From an uncultured Clostridia bacterium (GTDB lineage: Bacteria; Bacillota; Clostridia; Peptostreptococcales; Anaerovoracaceae): DNA of 18,382 nucleotides. Below are positions 14,640-18,382 of the stretch, one piece after another; positions within the stretch are counted from its first letter, which is position 1, and each line of letters opens with the position of its first letter. The stretch is from NCBI GenBank assembly GCA_934277495.1, contig CAKQUI010000034.1:1-18382 (forward strand), written 5' to 3'. Made by a program: the position numbers and the translations under genes. Under the pieces are notes generated by a model, which did not search any database, was not told the origin of the DNA, and saw nothing but the letters and a program-made list of their open reading frames with translations.

Positions 14640-15370
14640 CCGTTTCCCCCGGAAAAGGAACGCAGTATATGAAACACCATATTTTTAACATGCTTTCCGG
14701 GAAGTCATACGGCCTTCATGATACAGCTGTTTCGCCTCGTGATATGTTTCGGATCCTGGATTTACTGGTCTTCCGGATTTCATGCCTCTTGCTTTGGCGA
14801 GTTTTATACCTTCCCCCTGCCGGCATTTTGTTTTTTCACGTTCGATATGAGCGACATACGACAATGCCTGAAGTACGAGACCCGCCATGGATCTGCTGGC
14901 CAGGTCGTTTTCTTTCTGCCTTGTATCCAGCAATAGCATGTCGGAAGCGACTATGCCGACTCCATTCTGTCTGGTGATCATACGCCATTCTTTTGTTATT
15001 TCACCATGATCCCTCCCAAAGTGGTCCAGGCGCCTCTGATAACGATACCATCACCGTTCCGGCATTTTTCAAGCATTTCGTGTATCATACCGTAGTGACC
15101 GAAAAATGCGGACCTCATATACTCCCGCAGCCTTCAACCAGATCCTGGAACTGTAGCCAGCCTGACCTTCCCATCAGCTGCGCATCACGTGCGCCCATTC
15201 TCTTTCAACCAGATCCCGTAACCGCAGCCAGCTTGACCTCTGCCAGGCTGCTTGTCCTGCAATATCCTGACTGCCGGTATCCCGAACCCGCTCAGTACAT
15301 AGATCTGTCTGACCGTATCCTGGTCTTTCGCCGAAACCCCCGCATAACCGTGATAACTGACCTGATCATC
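14640..15370 (-). pseudogene. Serine recombinase (resolvase/invertase family) pseudogene
   Basis: These are remains of a serine site-specific recombinase. Near 15305-15370 the minus strand encodes YHGYAGVSAKDQ, matching the catalytic-serine motif YARVSTxDQ, then RQIYVLSGFGIP and ILQDKQPGR. A 71-bp imperfect duplication (15133-15168 and 15204-15239) then breaks the frame. Further on come YGMIHEMLEKCRNGDGIVI, a frameshift, LDHFGRDHGEITKEW, and DMLLLDTRQK with VLQALSYVAHIERE and EGIKLAKARGMKSGRP (the longest intact piece, 14685-14981). The C-terminal helix-turn-helix is split by an in-frame TAA: MTSRKAC, stop, KYGVSYTAF. At least three lesions show it is inactive. It lies upstream of the sipW operon promoter. 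Confidence 0.8.
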
Positions 15371-15465
15371 TCATTGATCATCTCATTTTTGAATAATCAT
15401 ATCGCTGTTATGACTATCCGAAAAACCTTATGCAAAGCTCAGGTACATTCGCAGGAACAATCGCC

Positions 15466-15850
15466 ATCGAACGTTGCCTTTTTTCCCGGAGAGCCATCAG
15501 CGATCCGCTTGGAAAAACGGAGCGGTGAGTTTCTCTCCGGTTGAAGCCGGGGAACTCTCGCATGGAACCTTCCGCAATTCACAAGCTCATTGGGATAACG
15601 CACTTTCAGTGCTCCGACTCGCTCCGGTTGGAGACTTGTCCCGAAATCTCTGATTTCGTGGAAAGTCCCATGTGAGAGCCACAGGACTTTAGTCCGTGCC
15701 TTTCTGTCCGAAGAACCGTAAGGTGATTCGCAAGACAGAACGGACAGCAAACAGGCAGCAGCCTGTTGGAGCGTAAGCGTTGGTGGCTTACCGCCACTGC
15801 TGTCGCATTTTCCGTGCCAGCTGAAGCTGGGGAAAATCCGCAACGCTCCT
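15466..15850. repeat. Dispersed mosaic repeat, copy 2
   Basis: This block of several reused pieces starts with GAACGTTGCCTTTTTTCCCG at ~15472, as at 6750. It continues with GCCGGGGAACTCTCG and CTCATTGGGATA at 15546-15598, repeated near 18103-18153. CTTTCTGTCCG with GACAGAACGGACAGCA at 15700-15750 is shared with the 89-bp tandem units at the right edge. It ends with GAGCGTAAGCGTTGGTGGCT and CCAGCTGAAGCTGGGGAAAA near 15770-15840; reverse complements of the latter occur near 17960. Frames that cross it encode low-information peptides and are not credible genes. Confidence 0.7.
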
Positions 15851-16164
15851 GTTGTATATGTATTTTTATTTTTTCTGATCCGTAGTTTAGTGTTGAATAA
15901 AGAATAGATATTATAGAAATCCCTGTTATGTATAGAACCCCGATCTGCAGCAGGGCCCCCTGCCCTGTTTTCACTGATCATGAGCCTCATGCCCCTCTTT
16001 CAATACGTCTTGGAGATTATCATACTTTTCCAGCAAATTCAATGCATATGCAACACAAAACAGCATTTTTGTATCAAACAACAGAATACCGGCAAATTAC
16101 AGGTTATTACACAGTTAGAAGCACTGCTCTCAGGCAGGTTGCCGGGACTGGACTTGACATTTTT
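15851..16164. other. Gene-free stretch; possible truncated 5' end of a lost gene
   Basis: No recognisable gene is present. On the minus strand, GAAAGAGGGG stands just before an ATG at 15990, preceded by AT-rich promoter-like sequence near 16005-16035. The frame behind it soon enters the mosaic repeat, so any gene once here was cut off. A short GC stem lies near 15943-15965 (CAGGG with CCCTG). Confidence 0.35.
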
Positions 16165-16341
16165 CGTGACTTCACGACTCTGCTTCTCCATCGGACGGAT
16201 GGGTCGTTTTCGATATTTTTACTCCCACTTTCGTCCCTTTCCCGGCTCCGGCAGCCTTCGTGACTTCACAGCTCTGCTTCTTCACTGGACGGATGGGTCG
16301 TTTTTGCTGTTTTTTATCTCTGTTTCGTCCCTTTTGCAATG
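16165..16341. repeat. 94-bp-phased degenerate repeat array C (two copies plus a partial unit)
   Basis: There are two copies of the bipartite motif with GGG at 16201 and 16295, again 94 bases apart, both of the TTTCGTCCCTTT type. Here the spacer is also repeated: CGTGACTTCAC...CTCTGCTTCT...GGACGGAT at 16165-16200 recurs at 16259-16294, exactly 94 bases later. This indicates tandem duplication of a 94-bp unit. It is flanked by mosaic repeats and gene remnants. Confidence 0.8.
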
Positions 16342-16537
16342 CCGGCAGCTTACGCTTCTTCAGAAATCGGTCTTGCTTACTGACATTCCGTACCATAAAA
16401 TCAGGCATCCGGTATTGCACGGTATTTGCTGCCAGATATTCCGGGGGCATGGATACACCACAGATACCTATTGATATAGATCGCAGCGATTATTTATAGC
16501 ATAGGAAATATCCCATTTTAAGATATTTCCGGAGTTT
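16342..16537. other. Gene-free stretch with a 9-bp hairpin
   Basis: No credible gene is seen. GGAAATATC (16504-16512) and GATATTTCC (16522-16530) form a perfect 9-bp stem with a 9-base loop, directly before the 91-bp tandem repeat. No U-tract follows on either strand. Confidence 0.4.
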
Positions 16538-16709
16538 CAACGCTCGCTCATGCTCGCTCCTACTCACTGCGTTCGTTGCTGTCCGTTTTTCCTTGCGGTT
16601 CACCTTGCGGTTCTCCGGGAAAAAAGGCAACGCTCGCTCATGCTCGCTCCTACTCACTGCGTTCGTTGCTGTCCGTTTTTCCTTACGGTTCTCCTTGCGG
16701 CTGTTCCAT
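16538..16709. repeat. Tandem repeat, 91-bp unit, about 1.9 copies
   Basis: The unit starting CAACGCTCGCTCATGCTCGC at 16538 begins again at 16629. It contains ACTCACTGCGTTCGTTGCTG and GTCCGTTTTTCCTT; within it CCTTGCGGTTC is itself repeated. Its reverse complement is homologous to the 89-bp units at the right edge (shared CGGACAGCAACGAACGCAGT), so the two arrays belong to one family in opposite orientation. Confidence 0.8.
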
Positions 16710-16885
16710 CTGATAAGCTACGTTGCCATAGTTCATCGTCAATGCCCCGCCTGCAATGATATCAACAGTCTGTTTTTTATCATCTGTCTTACAGGGTTTT
16801 CGATCGGATGTCTTCTTCATATCTACATATGAAATCTGTGTGCTGTACTAACACAACCTGCCGGTATATTTTTATGTATCACTTG
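16700..16885 (-). pseudogene. Decayed duplicate of the 3' end of the PD-(D/E)XK gene
   Basis: Read on the minus strand from ~16875, the sequence encodes IYRQVVLVQHTDFICRYEEDIRS and then stops. The intact gene nearby has MYRQEGFVQHTNLICTYEEDIRS at its C-terminus. Homology continues past the stop: both copies are followed by ATTGCAGG and a short frame ending AYQMEQPQ (near 16700-16730 here, near 16910-16945 by the intact gene). This is a partial tandem duplication, with the left copy degraded by substitutions and stops. Confidence 0.7.
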
Positions 16886-16971
16886 CCGAAAAATAACGCT
16901 ATGGGTTCCTGCGGCTGTTCCATCTGGTACGCTGCTTTCCCCTGATCTATCATCGATATTCCTGCAATCTG

Positions 16972-17769
16972 CTATATCAGCAGCCTGCTTTCTATGATCT
17001 TCCTGATGGTATTTTCAGACCGGATGTCTTCCTCGTATGTACAGATAAGGTTCGTATGCTGCACAAAGCCTTCCTGCCGGTACATTTCGATTTTGTGTAT
17101 CGTTTTATGGAAGTAGTCGCTGTTGTCCATAAGGCCGAAATGTTCCCATAATATTTTCTGGCGGCTCCGTTTCAGTATCGTAAAATCCGGATAGAACACA
17201 CCACTGCCAAGGATCATCGGTGCTTCATATTTATAGGTGATACCGTATTCGTCCAGGCAGTCCGCAATGGTCCGCTCTGATTTTGAGCGCACCATAAGTC
17301 CTGAGCTGGTACGGTATATGAGACTGTCGCAGTAACTTTCCATGGCCGGAGTCTTTTCTTCAAGCCATTTTCTGTCCATTTCACTGAGATCCAGCCGTCG
17401 GCCATCAAAAAGCTGCTTTATCCGCTGTGTTTTATCTGTCCCGTCGCCACTGCGTTTTTTCTTTATTTTCGACATCGCCTTTTCTATTTCACAGCGGCAT
17501 GTTTCGATATCTTCAAGCTCATTTTCTGCTATGTGCTTCCTGGCAAGTTCGATAGTCCTGCTGTCTCTGCGGCTGCAGCTTTTCTCGGCTCCGCAGGTCT
17601 TGTGATAGCATTTGAAACGTCCACCATCGTTTTTTATGTAAAGTTTCCCCTCCGGGTATCCTGCCAGTTCCTGCTGCAGGTCCTTTTTTCTGTCGGCAGC
17701 ATATTCGCAAAGAGTGTCCAGCACTGTAAGTATATTGCCGGGTGCCCCTGATGATAACCCATTTTGCAT
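16972..17769 (-). CDS. PD-(D/E)XK nuclease-like protein
   Basis: This 265-residue protein is probably cytoplasmic, with a restriction-endonuclease-like fold. The N-terminal half (1-140) is charged and mostly helical: a helix with KDLQQELAGYPEGKLYIK, then KCYHKTCGAEKSC, then RKHIAENELEDIE. The C-terminal half carries the nuclease pattern: E165 in RSKSERTIADCLDEYGITYKYEAP, D195 in FYPDFTIL, and E209 in ILWEHFG. The position usually held by lysine is H or F here, as I recall for related clostridial proteins with WEHxG. The start has AAAGGG about 9 bases upstream and a good promoter further up. No methyltransferase or helicase partner is visible. The target is unknown; DNA repair, defence or mobile-element roles are possible. 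Confidence 0.65.
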   Translation of the reverse strand: MQNGLSSGAPGNILTVLDTLCEYAADRKKDLQQELAGYPEGKLYIKNDGGRFKCYHKTCGAEKSCSRRDSRTIELARKHIAENELEDIETCRCEIEKAMSKIKKKRSGDGTDKTQRIKQLFDGRRLDLSEMDRKWLEEKTPAMESYCDSLIYRTSSGLMVRSKSERTIADCLDEYGITYKYEAPMILGSGVFYPDFTILKRSRQKILWEHFGLMDNSDYFHKTIHKIEMYRQEGFVQHTNLICTYEEDIRSENTIRKIIESRLLI

Positions 17770-17875
17770 ATTCTAGTCCCTTTCCTTTCCGAAAAATACT
17801 GATCTTCCGGACACACCATGGAAAGGCTCCGTCGTGATCTTTCATTCTTTATGTGCGGAAGAAATTATTTTACAT

Positions 17876-17904
17876 ATTTTACCATATAAAGCACCCCTCG
17901 TCAA
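17876..17904 (-). promoter_or_regulatory. Promoter of the PD-(D/E)XK gene (TTGACG-N17-TAAAAT)
   Basis: On the minus strand TTGACG (17904-17899) and TAAAAT (17881-17876) are 17 bases apart, near the sigma-A consensus. Transcription should start near 17869, about 100 bases before the start codon at 17769. Confidence 0.65.
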
Positions 17905-17956
17905 TTCCCTGATCGACACACCGGAAACTTTCTGTTTTACTAACAGTCCCATCGAA

Positions 17957-18180
17957 AAGATGCGGATTTTCCCCAGCTTCAGCTGGTTTGGAAAATTCGA
18001 CAGCAAAGGTAAGCCACCAGCGATTACACTCTAAAAGGCTGCTGCAGATTTTATCCGTGTTGTCTATCCGGATACAACCTTGGATAAAACAACACGGATA
18101 AAGCCGGGGAACTCTCGTATGGGACCTTCCGCAACTCGCATACTCATTGGGATAGGCCTCCAAGCGTAGCTGATGGCGCA
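17957..18180. repeat. Dispersed mosaic repeat, copy 3, with a 14-bp hairpin
   Basis: It contains GCGGATTTTCCCCAGCTTCAGCTGG and GACAGCAAAGGTAAGCCACCA, reverse complements of pieces near 15780-15845, then GCCGGGGAACTCTCG and CTCATTGGGATA as near 15546-15598. Inserted between these is a perfect 14-bp inverted repeat, TTTATCCGTGTTGT (18050-18063) with ACAACACGGATAAA (18089-18102). Its 25-base loop itself contains TATCCGGATA and GGATAAA. This hairpin is absent from copy 2. Confidence 0.65.
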
Positions 18181-18181
18181 G

Positions 18182-18382
18182 GAGTGAGCGACAGCGAACG
18201 TTGCCTTTCTGTCCGGCGAACCGCAGGTGAGTCGCTCGACAGAACGGACAGCAACGAACGCAGTGAGTTGGAGTGAGCGACAGCGAACGTTGCCTTTCTG
18301 TCCGACGAACCGCAGGTGAGTCGCTCGACAGAACGGACAGCAACGAACGCAGTGAGTTGGAGTGAGCGACAGCGAACGTTGC
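18182..18382. repeat. Tandem repeat, 89-bp unit, more than two copies, running off the right edge
   Basis: GAGTGAGCGACAGCGAACGT begins at 18182, 18271 and 18360, a step of 89 bases. The two complete units differ by about one base in the inner part (CCGGCGAA against CCGACGAA). Each unit holds TTCTGTC and GACAGAA, and CTGTCCG and CGGACAG, as inverted arms, so alternative hairpins are possible. The near identity indicates recent duplication. Confidence 0.9.

Noticed and set aside
15439..15990. 183-residue leftward protein with PSFSWHGKCDSSGGKPPTL
   Set aside because: It is a translation of the mosaic repeat; the same peptide appears from the copy at 17957 on the other strand.

Overview
The window looks like a chromosomal segment of a Gram-positive anaerobe of the Bacillota, class Clostridia, with roughly balanced base composition. 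The evidence is strong AGGAGG-type ribosome binding sites, sigma-A-like promoters, a PurL of the single-chain Gram-positive type, a YpuA/DUF1002 protein, a SipW-type signal peptidase with TasA/camelysin-like clients, and surface proteins ending in KTGD/RTGD plus a hydrophobic helix plus a basic tail. Genus cannot be settled from sequence alone.

Layout. At the left edge, the first ~245 codons of purL read leftward off the window, behind a promoter and a possible pair of PurBoxes. A gene-free stretch follows (about 1.1 to 2.1 kb). It carries the first of three arrays of a degenerate repeat whose copies are spaced by exactly 94 bp, then a promoter inside a 13-bp inverted repeat and a leader terminator. 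A 614-residue surface protein (2144-3988, +) follows with its terminator, then the second 94-bp array, then a convergent DUF1002 gene (4491-5423, -). An FMN-dependent oxidoreductase sits at 5956-6522 (-).

The core is a seven-gene leftward operon (14374 down to 6943): sipW signal peptidase, two TasA-like proteins, a 220-bp element with inverted ends, a third TasA-like protein, a 1047-residue von Willebrand A adhesin, a fourth TasA-like/membrane-anchored protein, and a small protein with an RTGD anchor. A GC-rich palindromic terminator closes it. By analogy with Bacillus TasA/SipW, the peptidase would process the small proteins, which would assemble outside the cell, perhaps with the adhesin, as fibres or matrix.

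The right third (14.6 to 18.4 kb) is mostly gene debris and repeats. It holds a serine recombinase pseudogene, mosaic palindromic repeats, the third 94-bp array, a PD-(D/E)XK nuclease-like gene (16972-17769, -) beside a decayed duplicate of its own 3' end, and 91-bp and 89-bp tandem repeats, the latter running off the right edge.

The signal least explained by known features is the set of ten repeat copies in three separate intergenic regions. All keep the same internal geometry, and within each cluster they keep an exact 94-bp step although much of the sequence between the conserved blocks varies.
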